A stretch of DNA of 64,000 nt from SFWF01 sp045638145 (GTDB lineage: Bacteria; Bacillota; Clostridia; Oscillospirales; Acutalibacteraceae). The notes beneath the pieces are model-generated. The model was not told the origin of the DNA. It ran no database searches and worked only from the letters and a program-made list of their open reading frames with translations. Both the position numbers and the translations under genes were made by a program. The first letter of the stretch is position 1. Every line of letters starts with the position of its first letter. Below, one piece after another: positions 14,586 through 23,087 of the stretch. The stretch is taken from contig JAZUAU010000019.1 of assembly GCA_045638145.1 (NCBI GenBank), positions 1 to 64,000 of the forward strand. The letters are read 5' to 3'.

Positions 14586-14613
14586 GCTAAGCCTAAATAG
14601 GAGAGTGAAACAA

Positions 14614-15444
14614 ATGGCAATTAAACATTATAAGCCTACTACTCCCGGTCGCCGTAATATGACAACTATGGATTATTCCGAGCTGTCCAAGGTTGCTCCC
14701 GAGAGAAGTTTGCTTGAGCCTTTAAAGAAAAATGCCGGCAGAAACAGCTACGGCAGAATCACAGTTCGTCACAGAGGCGGCGGAAACCGCAGAAAGTACA
14801 GAGTTATCGATTTCAAGAGAAACCGTTTTGGAATCCCCGCAACCGTTCTCACTAAGGAATATGACCCCAACCGTTCTGCATTCATCGCCCTCATTCAGTA
14901 TGAGGATGGCGCAAAGAGCTACATTATCGCTCCTGTCGGTCTTTCGGTAGGAGATACTGTAATCAGCGGACCTGATGCCGACATTAAGCCCGGTAACGCA
15001 CTTCCGCTCGTAAATATCCCTGTTGGTACCGTTCTTCACAACGTTGAGCTTTACCCCGGTAAGGGCGCACAGCTTGCTCGTTCCGCAGGTAACATGGCAC
15101 AGCTCATGGCTAAGGAAAATGGAATGGCACTTCTTCGCCTTCCTTCCGGTGAGCTCAGAAACGTTCCCGAGCTTTGCATGGCTACCGTTGGTCAGGTTTC
15201 AAACCCCGAGCACGCTAACGTTAACTATGGTAAAGCAGGACGTAAGCGCCACATGGGTTGGAGACCCACCGTTCGCGGTTCTGTAATGAACCCCTGCGAT
15301 CACCCCCATGGTGGTGGTGAAGGTAAGTCACCCATCGGACGTCCCGGTCCTGTTACTCCTTGGGGCAAGCCTGCTCTTGGATACAAGACCAGAGATAAGC
15401 ACAAGCATTCCGATAAGTATATCGTGAAGCGTCGCACTAAATAG
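14614..15444 (+). CDS. rplB: 50S ribosomal protein L2
   Basis: This 276-residue core protein of the large subunit is needed for subunit joining. It begins MAIKHYKPTTPGRRNMT, has RHRGGGNRRKYRVIDFKR, and the C-terminal VMNPCDHPHGGGEGK block with the conserved histidine. I chose the ATG at 14614 behind TAGGAGAG. An upstream in-frame ATG at 14557 would add 19 residues not seen in L2. Confidence 0.98.
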   Translation: MAIKHYKPTTPGRRNMTTMDYSELSKVAPERSLLEPLKKNAGRNSYGRITVRHRGGGNRRKYRVIDFKRNRFGIPATVLTKEYDPNRSAFIALIQYEDGAKSYIIAPVGLSVGDTVISGPDADIKPGNALPLVNIPVGTVLHNVELYPGKGAQLARSAGNMAQLMAKENGMALLRLPSGELRNVPELCMATVGQVSNPEHANVNYGKAGRKRHMGWRPTVRGSVMNPCDHPHGGGEGKSPIGRPGPVTPWGKPALGYKTRDKHKHSDKYIVKRRTK

Positions 15445-15466
15445 TCGGACGAAAGGAGTTTGAATT

Positions 15467-15739
15467 ATGGGAAGAAGCATTAAAAAAGGACCTTATGTGC
15501 AGCCCGTGCTGCTCAAGAGAGTCAAAGAAATGAATGCTGCAGGCGAGAAGAGAGTTATCAAGACCTGGAGCCGTTCATCCACCATTTTCCCCGATTTCGT
15601 CGGACACACCTTTGCGGTTCATGACGGACGCAAGCACGTTCCGGTATATGTTACTGAGGATATGGTTGGACACAAACTTGGCGAGTTCGCACCCACAAGA
15701 ACATTTAAGGGTCACGCCGGTTCTAAAACTAGCAAGTAA
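15467..15739 (+). CDS. rpsS: 30S ribosomal protein S19
   Basis: This 90-residue head protein of the small subunit begins MGRSIKKGPYV and has IKTWSRSSTIFPDFVGHTFAVHDG and the GEFAPTRTFKGH end. An AAAGGAG site is present. Confidence 0.98.
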   Translation: MGRSIKKGPYVQPVLLKRVKEMNAAGEKRVIKTWSRSSTIFPDFVGHTFAVHDGRKHVPVYVTEDMVGHKLGEFAPTRTFKGHAGSKTSK

Positions 15740-15759
15740 GCCTGAAAGGAGTATAAACA

Positions 15760-16098
15760 ATGGAAGCAAGAGCTACTTTAAAATTTGCTCGCATTTCGCC
15801 CCGTAAGGTCAAGATTGTTATGGATTTAATCCGTAATCAGGACGCTGACAAGGCAATGGCTATTCTCAAGTTTACACCCAAGGCTGCGTGTGAACCCCTT
15901 GAGAAGCTGTTAGCTTCTGCAATGGCAAATGCTGAAAACAATCACGGTATGGATGTTTCGAGACTTTATGTTGCTGAGTGCTTTGCATGCCCCGGACCTA
16001 TTCTTAAGAGAATTCGTCCTAAGGATCATGGTCGTGCACACCGCATCTTAAAGAGAACAAGCCATATGACAATCGTTCTTAAAGAACGTGAAATCTAA
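15760..16098 (+). CDS. rplV: 50S ribosomal protein L22
   Basis: This 112-residue protein lines the exit tunnel with its beta-hairpin loop. It has ARISPRKVKIVMDLIRNQ near the start and the GPILKRIRPKDHGRAHRILKRTSHMTIVL hairpin/C-terminus. It lies 20 nt after rpsS. Confidence 0.97.
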   Translation: MEARATLKFARISPRKVKIVMDLIRNQDADKAMAILKFTPKAACEPLEKLLASAMANAENNHGMDVSRLYVAECFACPGPILKRIRPKDHGRAHRILKRTSHMTIVLKEREI

Positions 16099-16115
16099 GA
16101 AGGAGGTTAAAGTTA

Positions 16116-16781
16116 ATGGGCCAGAAAGTAAATCCCCATGGATTCCGAGTAGGAGTCATTAAGAATTGGGACTCTCGTTGGTTCGCCAAGGACGAAGTTT
16201 TCGGAGATACTTTGGTTGAGGACTACAACCTCCGTAAGTACCTGAAGAAGAGACTTTTCTCTGCAGGCGTTCCTAAGATTGAAATTGAGCGTACCGCTCA
16301 GCGCGTACGTATCCACATCCACTGTGCAAAGCCTGGTTTCGTAATCGGAGCAAAGGGCGCAGAAATAGAGAAGCTTCGTGTTGATTGCCAGAATATGCTT
16401 GGCAAGCCCGTAGTTATCAACATTGTTGAGATCAAGAATCCTGACCTCAACGCAACCCTCATTGCAGAGAACGTTGCTGCTCAGCTTGAGAAGCGCGTTA
16501 CCTTCAGAAGAGCTATGAAGCTTTGCATCGGCAGAGCTATGAAGCTTGGTGCAAGAGGTATTAAGATTAAGTGCTCAGGCCGTCTCGGCGGTGCTGAAAT
16601 CGCAAGAAGTGAAACCTACCACGAAGGAACCATTCCGCTACAGACCATCCGTGCTGATATCGACTACGGCTTTGCCGAGGCTGATACCACCTATGGTAAG
16701 ATTGGTGTTAAGGTATGGCTCTACAAGGGTGAGGTTCTCCACGACAACCGCAAGTCGAAGAGAGAAGGAGGCGCTCGCTAA
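16116..16781 (+). CDS. rpsC: 30S ribosomal protein S3
   Basis: This is a 221-residue small-subunit head protein at the mRNA entry site. It has an N-terminal MGQKVNPHGFRVG, a KH domain (HCAKPGFVIGAKGAEIEKLR, with a GxxG-type loop) and the C-terminal GEVLHDNRKSK. It overlaps the rplP ATG by 1 base. Confidence 0.98.
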   Translation: MGQKVNPHGFRVGVIKNWDSRWFAKDEVFGDTLVEDYNLRKYLKKRLFSAGVPKIEIERTAQRVRIHIHCAKPGFVIGAKGAEIEKLRVDCQNMLGKPVVINIVEIKNPDLNATLIAENVAAQLEKRVTFRRAMKLCIGRAMKLGARGIKIKCSGRLGGAEIARSETYHEGTIPLQTIRADIDYGFAEADTTYGKIGVKVWLYKGEVLHDNRKSKREGGAR

Positions 16782-17206
16782 TGTTACTGCCTAAGCGTGT
16801 TAAATTCCGTCGCGTACAGCGTGGCCGTCTTACCGGTACTGCTTCGCGCGGTAATACAGTAACCTACGGTCAGTTTGGTCTTCAGGCTCTTGAGCCTGCT
16901 TGGATTACTTCTAACCAGATTGAGGCTGCCCGTATCGCCATGACTCGTTACATTAAGCGTGGCGGAAAAGTTTGGATTAAGATATTCCCCGATAAGCCGA
17001 TTACAGCTAAACCCGCTGAAACTCGAATGGGTTCCGGTAAAGGTTCTCCTGAGTACTGGGTAGCAGTTGTTAAGCCCGGCCGCGTAATGTTTGAAATCGG
17101 CGGAGTTGACGAAGAGCTTGCTAAGGAAGCTATGAGACTTGCAGCTAATAAGCTTCCCATTAAGTGCAAGTTCATTACTAAAGAGGAAAAGGGTGGTGAG
17201 CAGTAA
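16781..17206 (+). CDS. rplP: 50S ribosomal protein L16
   Basis: This 141-residue protein is near the A-site tRNA elbow. It begins MLLPKRVKFRRVQRGRLTG and has the RMGSGKGSPEYWVAVVKPGR signature. It overlaps both rpsC and rpmC by single bases, so the three genes are tightly coupled. Confidence 0.98.
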   Translation: MLLPKRVKFRRVQRGRLTGTASRGNTVTYGQFGLQALEPAWITSNQIEAARIAMTRYIKRGGKVWIKIFPDKPITAKPAETRMGSGKGSPEYWVAVVKPGRVMFEIGGVDEELAKEAMRLAANKLPIKCKFITKEEKGGEQ

Positions 17207-17412
17207 TGAACGCTAAGGAAATCAGACAGAACTCTTTACCCGAACTTCAGAAGAAGCTTGGCGAGCTGAAGGAGGAGCTTTTCAACCTCCGTTTCCAGCA
17301 CACCATTAACCAGCTCGACAACCCCATGCGAATCAGTGCTGTTAAGAAAGACATCGCTCGCGTACAGACAGTTATCCGTGAGCTTGAGTCTGCAGACAGC
17401 GCTAACGCGTAA
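17206..17412 (+). CDS. rpmC: 50S ribosomal protein L29
   Basis: This 68-residue helical hairpin protein sits beside L23 at the tunnel exit. It has the ELQKKLGELKEELFNLRFQ and NPMRISAVKKDIARVQTVI helices. It starts at the overlapping TAATG of rplP. Confidence 0.97.
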   Translation: MNAKEIRQNSLPELQKKLGELKEELFNLRFQHTINQLDNPMRISAVKKDIARVQTVIRELESADSANA

Positions 17413-17432
17413 TGAATAGGAGGTAAAGCCAG

Positions 17433-17687
17433 ATGGAAAGAAACCTTCGTAAAACAAGAGTAGGCGTAGTTGTTTCCGATAAGATGGACAAGACAGTAGT
17501 CGTTGCAATCAAGGACAACGTTAAGCATCCTCTTTACAAGAAGATTATTAAGAACACCGTAAAATTCAAGGCACACGATGAGGAAAACGCATGTGGTGTT
17601 GGCGATAAGGTTCTCATCATGGAAACCAGACCTCTCTCCAAGGATAAGAGATGGAGAGTTGTCGAGATCATCGAGAAGGCTAAATAA
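17433..17687 (+). CDS. rpsQ: 30S ribosomal protein S17
   Basis: This 84-residue OB-fold protein binds 16S rRNA. It shows RKTRVGVVVSDKMDKTVVVAI and METRPLSKDKRWRVVEI. AGGAGG precedes the start. Confidence 0.97.
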   Translation: MERNLRKTRVGVVVSDKMDKTVVVAIKDNVKHPLYKKIIKNTVKFKAHDEENACGVGDKVLIMETRPLSKDKRWRVVEIIEKAK

Positions 17688-17710
17688 GCCGTCAGAAGGA
17701 GGAAAATACT

Positions 17711-18079
17711 GTGATACAGCAGCAGAGTTACCTCAAGGTTGCTGACAACACCGGTGCAAAAGAACTTATGTGCATCCGCGTGCTTGGCGGCTCCGGTAGA
17801 AGGTATGCCAATATTGGCGATATCGTTGTTGCTTCTGTTAAGAAGGCTGCCCCCGGCGGCACTGTTAAGAAGGGCGACGTTGTAAAGGCCGTTGTAGTTC
17901 GTTCTGTAAGAGGCCTCCGTCGTAACGACGGCACATACATTAGATTTGATGAAAACGCAGCAGTTATTATTCGTGAAGACAAGAACCCGAGAGGAACCCG
18001 TATCTTTGGACCCGTTGCACGTGAACTTCGTGAAGGCGAGTTTATGAAGATCCTCTCTCTTGCTCCGGAAGTTCTTTAA
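17711..18079 (+). CDS. rplN: 50S ribosomal protein L14
   Basis: This 122-residue protein at the subunit interface begins at GTG behind AGGAGG. It has QQQSYLKVADNTGAKELMCI and the DENAAVIIREDKNPRGTRIFGPVARELR signature. It is the only GTG start in the ribosomal genes here. Confidence 0.98.
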   Translation: MIQQQSYLKVADNTGAKELMCIRVLGGSGRRYANIGDIVVASVKKAAPGGTVKKGDVVKAVVVRSVRGLRRNDGTYIRFDENAAVIIREDKNPRGTRIFGPVARELREGEFMKILSLAPEVL

Positions 18080-18093
18080 GGAGGTAAGTGACA

Positions 18094-18417
18094 ATGAATA
18101 ATATGTTTGTTAAAGCAGGCGATACTGTTGTTCTTCTTACCGGCGACGAGAAAGACCGTGGCAAGAAGGGTAAGGTTCTCGCAGTTAGCCCCAAAGAGGG
18201 TAAGGTTATTGTTGAGGGTATCAACGTTGTTAAGAAGCACGTTAAGCCCCGCAAGGCTGGCGATCCTTCCGGAATAATCGAGACAGAGGGTGCTATTTAT
18301 GCATCCAAGGTTCAGGTAGTTTGCCCCAAGTGCGACAAGGCTACCCGCGTTGCTCATAAAATTGATGAGAACGGAAACAAAACCCGCGTTTGCAAAAAGT
18401 GCGGCGCTGAACTTTAA
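18094..18417 (+). CDS. rplX: 50S ribosomal protein L24
   Basis: This 107-residue assembly initiator has a KOW motif (GDEKDRGKKGKVLAVSP) and a C-terminal zinc-ribbon-like pair (CPKCDK and CKKCGAE). I chose the ATG at 18094, 8 nt after AGGAGGT. The in-frame GTG at 18088 is too close to that site. Confidence 0.96.
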   Translation: MNNMFVKAGDTVVLLTGDEKDRGKKGKVLAVSPKEGKVIVEGINVVKKHVKPRKAGDPSGIIETEGAIYASKVQVVCPKCDKATRVAHKIDENGNKTRVCKKCGAEL

Positions 18418-18435
18418 GAGTAGGAGGAATATCAC

Positions 18436-18975
18436 ATGGCAAGATTATATGATGAGTATAAGCAGTCAATTGCCCCTGCGCTGATGACAAAATTCGGTTA
18501 CAAGAGCGTCATGCAGATTCCGAAGCTCGATAAGGTAGTTATCAACGTTGGTTGCGGCGAAGCTAAGGATAATTCCAAGGTTATTGACGCTATCATGACC
18601 GACCTTGCTACAATCACAGGTCAGAAGCCTGTTCCTTGTAAGGCAAAGAAGTCGGTTGCAAACTTCAAGCTCCGTGAGGGTATGCCCATCGGAGTAAAGG
18701 TAACCCTCAGAGGTGCAAGAATGTATGAGTTTATCGACAGACTCTTTAATGCAGCTCTCCCGAGAGTTAGAGACTTCAGAGGAATTAACCCCAATTCCTT
18801 CGACGGCCGCGGCAACTATGCTATGGGCGTTAAGGAACAACTTATTTTCCCTGAAATTGAGTATGACAAGATTGACAAGGTACGCGGTATGGACATTATG
18901 TTTGTTACAACCGCCAAGACTGACGAAGAGGCTCGTGAGCTTTTAACACTTATGGGCGCTCCGTTTGCGAAGTAA
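18436..18975 (+). CDS. rplE: 50S ribosomal protein L5
   Basis: This 179-residue protein of the central protuberance binds 5S rRNA and contacts the P-site tRNA. It has VINVGCGEAKDN, the KPVPCKAKKSVANFKLREGMPIG region and the RGINPNSFDGRGNYAMGVKEQ block. Confidence 0.98.
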   Translation: MARLYDEYKQSIAPALMTKFGYKSVMQIPKLDKVVINVGCGEAKDNSKVIDAIMTDLATITGQKPVPCKAKKSVANFKLREGMPIGVKVTLRGARMYEFIDRLFNAALPRVRDFRGINPNSFDGRGNYAMGVKEQLIFPEIEYDKIDKVRGMDIMFVTTAKTDEEARELLTLMGAPFAK

Positions 18976-18987
18976 GGAGAAGGAACT

Positions 18988-19173
18988 ATGGCTAAGACTT
19001 CTATGAAGATTAAGCAGGCTAGACCTGCTAAGTTCTCTACAAGGGAATACAACAGATGCAAAATCTGTGGCCGCCCGCACGCTTATCTTCGCAAGTACGG
19101 TATCTGCCGTATATGCTTCAGAGAGCTCGCTTACAAGGGCGAGATTCCGGGCGTTAAAAAAGCAAGCTGGTAA
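18988..19173 (+). CDS. rpsN: 30S ribosomal protein S14, zinc-binding type (S14Z)
   Basis: At 61 residues this is the short form, with CKICGRPHAY and CRICFRELA giving two CxxC pairs for zinc. The long zinc-free S14 is not in the window. It lies 12 nt after rplE. Confidence 0.98.
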   Translation: MAKTSMKIKQARPAKFSTREYNRCKICGRPHAYLRKYGICRICFRELAYKGEIPGVKKASW

Positions 19174-19188
19174 AGGAGGACGATTGCA

Positions 19189-19587
19189 ATGCAAATTACA
19201 GATACAATAGCAGATATGCTTACCAGAATCCGCAATGCTTCTTCTGCAAAGCACGATTCTGTAGATGTTCCTGCATCTAACGTAAAGAAGGCAATCGCCC
19301 AGATTTTACTTGATGAAGGCTACATCGCAAGCTTCAACGTTGTTGAAGACGGCAAGCAGGGTATGATTCACATCGTACTCAAGTACGGCCCCAACAAGTC
19401 GGAGATTATTACCGGACTCAGAAGAGTTTCCAAGCCCGGTCTTCGTATCTACACTAATGTTGAGGATATGCCCAAGGTTATGAAGGGACTTGGTATTGCC
19501 ATCCTTTCCACCTCTAAGGGTATTATGACTGATAAGCAGGCTCGCGCTCTTAATGTAGGCGGCGAAGTTCTCGCTTATATTTGGTAA
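19189..19587 (+). CDS. rpsH: 30S ribosomal protein S8
   Basis: This 132-residue platform protein is the translational repressor of the spc operon in E. coli. It begins MQITDTIADMLTRIRNAS and ends with the STSKGIMTDKQARALNVGGEVLAYIW signature. Confidence 0.98.
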   Translation: MQITDTIADMLTRIRNASSAKHDSVDVPASNVKKAIAQILLDEGYIASFNVVEDGKQGMIHIVLKYGPNKSEIITGLRRVSKPGLRIYTNVEDMPKVMKGLGIAILSTSKGIMTDKQARALNVGGEVLAYIW

Positions 19588-19601
19588 GGAGGAACAGTGC
19601 T

Positions 19602-20150
19602 ATGTCAAGAATTGGTAATAAGCCTGTAACCATCCCTGCCGGAGTTCAGGTAACAGTTGACGGTTCTACCGTAACGGTTAAGGGACCTAAGGGTGAACTT
19701 AAGAACACCTTTGACCCCGCAATGTCTATCGTTGTTGAAGGAAACGAAATCATCGTTACCAGACCCAGCGACGTAAAAGAACACAGATCACTTCACGGTC
19801 TTACTCGTACCCTTGTTGCCAATATGGTGACAGGTGTTACCGAGGGCTTCAAGAAGGAGCTTCAGGTTAACGGTGTCGGCTACCGTGTTGCTAAGCAGGG
19901 TAATAACCTCGTTATGAACCTTGGTTTCTCACATCAGGTAATTATGCCTGAACCGGATGGAATCACAGTTGAGTGTCCTGGCCCCAATAGCATCATCGTT
20001 ACCGGCGCTGATAAGCAGAAGGTTGGACAGTTTGCAGCGGAAATTCGCATTAAGCGTCCCCCCGAGCCGTATAAGGGCAAGGGCATCAAGTACATTGATG
20101 AACACATCCGCCGTAAAGAAGGTAAAGCCGGCAAGGGCAGTAAGAAATAA
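19602..20150 (+). CDS. rplF: 50S ribosomal protein L6
   Basis: This 182-residue protein is near the sarcin-ricin loop. It begins MSRIGNKPVTIPAGVQV and carries the duplicated L6 fold. The C-terminal signature is RIKRPPEPYKGKGIKY. The start at 19602 follows AGGAGG by 8 nt. An in-frame ATG at 19581 lies upstream of the ribosome site, inside rpsH. Confidence 0.98.
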   Translation: MSRIGNKPVTIPAGVQVTVDGSTVTVKGPKGELKNTFDPAMSIVVEGNEIIVTRPSDVKEHRSLHGLTRTLVANMVTGVTEGFKKELQVNGVGYRVAKQGNNLVMNLGFSHQVIMPEPDGITVECPGPNSIIVTGADKQKVGQFAAEIRIKRPPEPYKGKGIKYIDEHIRRKEGKAGKGSKK

Positions 20151-20168
20151 TAAAGGAGTGTATGAAAA

Positions 20169-20528
20169 ATGGTTAACAAGCCTGATACTAAAAAGGCTCG
20201 TCTCCACAAGCACGTACGTGTTCGTGGAAAGATTAGCGGCACTGCAGAGCGTCCGCGTCTTAATGTATTCCGCTCCAACTCAAATATCTATGCCCAGCTG
20301 ATAGATGATGTTAAGGGAGTAACTCTCGCTTCTGCTTCAAGTCTTGAAAAAGACTTTGGCAAGGCAAAGGGCAACTGTGAAGAAGCCCGCAAGGTAGGAA
20401 AACTTATTGCTGAACGTGCCGCTGAAAAAGGCATCACCGAGGTTGTATTTGATCGCGGTGGATGGATTTATCACGGTCGCGTTAAGGAGCTTGCCGAAGG
20501 TGCCCGTGAGGGCGGCCTCAAGTTCTAA
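20169..20528 (+). CDS. rplR: 50S ribosomal protein L18
   Basis: This 119-residue 5S rRNA-binding protein has KHVRVRGKISGTAERPRLNVFRS and the C-terminal VVFDRGGWIYHGRVKELAEGAREGGLKF. It sits in the normal spc order between L6 and S5. Confidence 0.97.
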   Translation: MVNKPDTKKARLHKHVRVRGKISGTAERPRLNVFRSNSNIYAQLIDDVKGVTLASASSLEKDFGKAKGNCEEARKVGKLIAERAAEKGITEVVFDRGGWIYHGRVKELAEGAREGGLKF

Positions 20529-20547
20529 TCAAGGAGGAGGAATACTT

Positions 20548-21051
20548 TTGGCTACTAGAATAGATGCTACAGCATTAGATTTACAGGAGCGCGTTGTTGC
20601 GCTCAACCGCGTATCCAAGACTGTTAAGGGTGGACGCATCATGAAGTTTTCGGCACTCGTTGTTGTAGGTGACGGAAACGGTGTTGTTGGCTTCGGTCTC
20701 GGAAAGGCTGGAGAAGTTCCGGAAGCTATCCGTAAGGGTATTGAGGACGCTAAGAAAAACCTTATTAAGGTTTCTCTCAAGGGCTCTACAATTCCTCACG
20801 AGATAATTGGTGAGTACGGCGCAGGCAAGGTTATGCTTAAGCCCGCTGCTCCCGGTACGGGAGTTATTGCCGGTGGTGCTGTTCGTGCCGTTGTTGAAAT
20901 GGCAGGAATTAAGGACGTCCGTGCAAAGGCTCTTCGTTCTAACAATCCTTGCAATGTTGTTCGCGCAACAGTTCAGGGTCTTGCGGCTCTCCGCGATGCA
21001 AGCCAGGTTGCTGCTATCCGCGGTAAGTCCGTAAAAGAAATCTTAGGTTAA
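20548..21051 (+). CDS. rpsE: 30S ribosomal protein S5
   Basis: This 167-residue protein is involved in decoding accuracy and mRNA unwinding. It has ALNRVSKTVKGGRIMKFSALVVVGDGNG and AAPGTGVIAGGAVRAVVEMAG. The start is a TTG codon 9 nt after AGGAGGAGG. The open frame runs further upstream inside rplR, but that sequence is not S5. TTG is uncommon for a highly expressed ribosomal gene, and the extended ribosome site may compensate. Confidence 0.96.
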   Translation: MATRIDATALDLQERVVALNRVSKTVKGGRIMKFSALVVVGDGNGVVGFGLGKAGEVPEAIRKGIEDAKKNLIKVSLKGSTIPHEIIGEYGAGKVMLKPAAPGTGVIAGGAVRAVVEMAGIKDVRAKALRSNNPCNVVRATVQGLAALRDASQVAAIRGKSVKEILG

Positions 21052-21065
21052 GGAGGAAGCGAACA

Positions 21066-21260
21066 ATGGCAACAAAGAAAACTTCCACCGTTACGATCAA
21101 ACTTGTAAAGAGCACTATCTGTTGCAAGAAGGATCAGATCGCTACCGCAGAGGCTCTTGGCCTTCACAAGATTGGCGACGTATCCGTACAGCCCGATAAC
21201 GCTGCTACTCAGGGCAAGATCAAGAAGATTATCCACCTCATTGAGGTAGTTAATGCTTAA
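21066..21260 (+). CDS. rpmD: 50S ribosomal protein L30
   Basis: This 64-residue protein has VTIKLVKSTICCKKDQIATAEALGLHKIGD, the L30 core. It is followed by a 73-nt gap before rplO with a GCGGT...ACCGC hairpin possibility but no clear terminator. Confidence 0.95.
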   Translation: MATKKTSTVTIKLVKSTICCKKDQIATAEALGLHKIGDVSVQPDNAATQGKIKKIIHLIEVVNA

Positions 21261-21333
21261 GATTTTACAAAACACCCGAAAGGGTATAAGCGGTAATCAA
21301 AACCGCGTACTTTAGCAAGGAGGTGCGAAAAAA

Positions 21334-21774
21334 ATGAAACTGCATGAACTTTCTCCCGTAGAGGGTGCTACAAAAGCTCCCAAGCGTATAGGTAGAGGTC
21401 ACGGTTCCGGAAATGGCAAGACTGCCGGCAAGGGACACAAGGGTCAGAAGGCACGTGCCGGTCACGGAATGAGACCCGGCTTTGAGGGTGGACAGATGCC
21501 CTTACAGAGACGTGTGCCGAAGCGTGGCTTCAATAATATTTTTGCAAAAGAATATGCAATCGTTAATGTATCCGCTTTAGAGGTGTTTGACGACGGTGCT
21601 GTCGTTGACGCAGCGGCTTTAGAGGCTAAGGGTCTTATCAGATGTGCTTGCATGCCTGTTAAGGTTCTCGGAAACGGCGCTCTTACTAAAAAGCTCACCG
21701 TTAATGCAGCTGCTTTTTCAGCCGGTGCAACTGAAAAGATTCAGGCTGCCGGTGGAACTGCTGAGGTGAAGTAA
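21334..21774 (+). CDS. rplO: 50S ribosomal protein L15
   Basis: This 146-residue late-assembly protein has a glycine- and lysine-rich N-terminal extension (RIGRGHGSGNGKTAGKG) and RVPKRGFNN. Strong AAGGAGGTG site. It is 1 base from secY, implying coupling of L15 and SecY translation. Confidence 0.97.
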   Translation: MKLHELSPVEGATKAPKRIGRGHGSGNGKTAGKGHKGQKARAGHGMRPGFEGGQMPLQRRVPKRGFNNIFAKEYAIVNVSALEVFDDGAVVDAAALEAKGLIRCACMPVKVLGNGALTKKLTVNAAAFSAGATEKIQAAGGTAEVK

Positions 21775-21775
21775 G

Positions 21776-23065
21776 ATGCTTGAGATATTAAGAAATGCTT
21801 GGAAAGTGGTAGATCTTCGTAAAAAGATTTTCTTCACACTGCTTATCATTTTAGTTTTCCGTATCGGATCGGTAATTCCTGTTCCTTTCGTAAATCTTCA
21901 GTCACTACAGCAGGTTGCTGTAAGTGATGGAGGTTTCGGAGAGTTTTTCAATTATCTTTCGGTTCTCACAGGCGGCGGACTTCAGTATGGCGCGCTTTTT
22001 GCAATGTCGGTAACCCCCTACATTAACGCGTCCATTATTATTCAGCTTCTCTCAGTTGCAATCCCCGCTCTTGAGCGCTTAACCAAAGAGGGGGAGGAAG
22101 GCAGAAAGAAGATTGCTCAGATTACTCGTTATGCAGCAGTTATTCTTGGACTAATTCAGGGTACTGCGTACTTCTTCTACCTCAAGAATCAGCGCCATCT
22201 GCTTGTTGCTGGTGGTAAGGGAATGATGTGGTTTGCAGGCTTCGTAATCGTTGCTTGCTTTACTGCAGGTTCCGCACTTGTTATGTGGCTTGGTGAACAG
22301 ATTGATGTTAAGGGTATCGGAAACGGTATCTCAATCCTTCTTTTTGCAGGTATCATTTCAAGAGCTCCCGACGCTGCAAGAGCGCTGCTCGGATATTGGC
22401 AGCTTAAGAAGTATTTCGTTGTAATAGGTATCATTGTTGCATTCTTGCTCGTTATCGCATTCATTGTATGGATGACCAATGCAGAGCGCAGAGTTACCGT
22501 TCAGTACGCAAAACGAGTACAAGGCAGAAAACAGTATGGCGGACAGAACTCACATATTCCTTTCAAGGTTAATATGTCGGGCGTTATGCCTGTAATCTTC
22601 GCAAGTTCAATCCTTATGCTTCCTACTATGATTCTTTCATTTATGAATGTAACTAAGGAAAACACTTGGGTTAAGATTCTGGCGCTCTTCAGCTCGCAGG
22701 GAGCTTTCTACGCAATACTTTACTTCTTCCTTATTATTGGATTTGCATATTTCTATGCAACAATTCAGTACAACCCCGTTGAAATTGCGAACAATATTCG
22801 TAAAAATGGCGGTTCTGTTCCCGGAATTCGCCCCGGCAAGCCTACCTCTGATTTCTTTGCGAAGATTTTGTCAAGAATTACATTACTCGGAGCTCTCTTC
22901 CTTAGTGTAATAGCAATTCTTCCTATCATTGTAGGAAACGTTGGTGGAATTAATATTTCACTTGGAGGTACCTCAATACTCATTCTCGTAGGTGTTGCAC
23001 TCGATACCGTACAGAACCTTGAATCTCAGATGATGATGCGTCATTACAAGGGATTCCTTGATTAA
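21776..23065 (+). CDS. secY: Preprotein translocase subunit SecY
   Basis: This 429-residue channel-forming subunit of the Sec translocon has ten membrane helices. It shows the conserved SVTPYINASIIIQLL early segment, the RRVTVQYAKRVQGRKQYGGQ cytoplasmic loop region and PGIRPGKPTSDFF. Location within the spc cluster is standard for bacteria. Confidence 0.98.
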   Translation: MLEILRNAWKVVDLRKKIFFTLLIILVFRIGSVIPVPFVNLQSLQQVAVSDGGFGEFFNYLSVLTGGGLQYGALFAMSVTPYINASIIIQLLSVAIPALERLTKEGEEGRKKIAQITRYAAVILGLIQGTAYFFYLKNQRHLLVAGGKGMMWFAGFVIVACFTAGSALVMWLGEQIDVKGIGNGISILLFAGIISRAPDAARALLGYWQLKKYFVVIGIIVAFLLVIAFIVWMTNAERRVTVQYAKRVQGRKQYGGQNSHIPFKVNMSGVMPVIFASSILMLPTMILSFMNVTKENTWVKILALFSSQGAFYAILYFFLIIGFAYFYATIQYNPVEIANNIRKNGGSVPGIRPGKPTSDFFAKILSRITLLGALFLSVIAILPIIVGNVGGINISLGGTSILILVGVALDTVQNLESQMMMRHYKGFLD

Positions 23066-23087
23066 TACAGATAGCGGAGTAGAAATT

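Noticed and set aside
17534..18094. 186-codon frame antisense to rpsQ and rplN
   Set aside because: It crosses two certain ribosomal genes on the other strand. Long shadow frames are common there because of codon bias.
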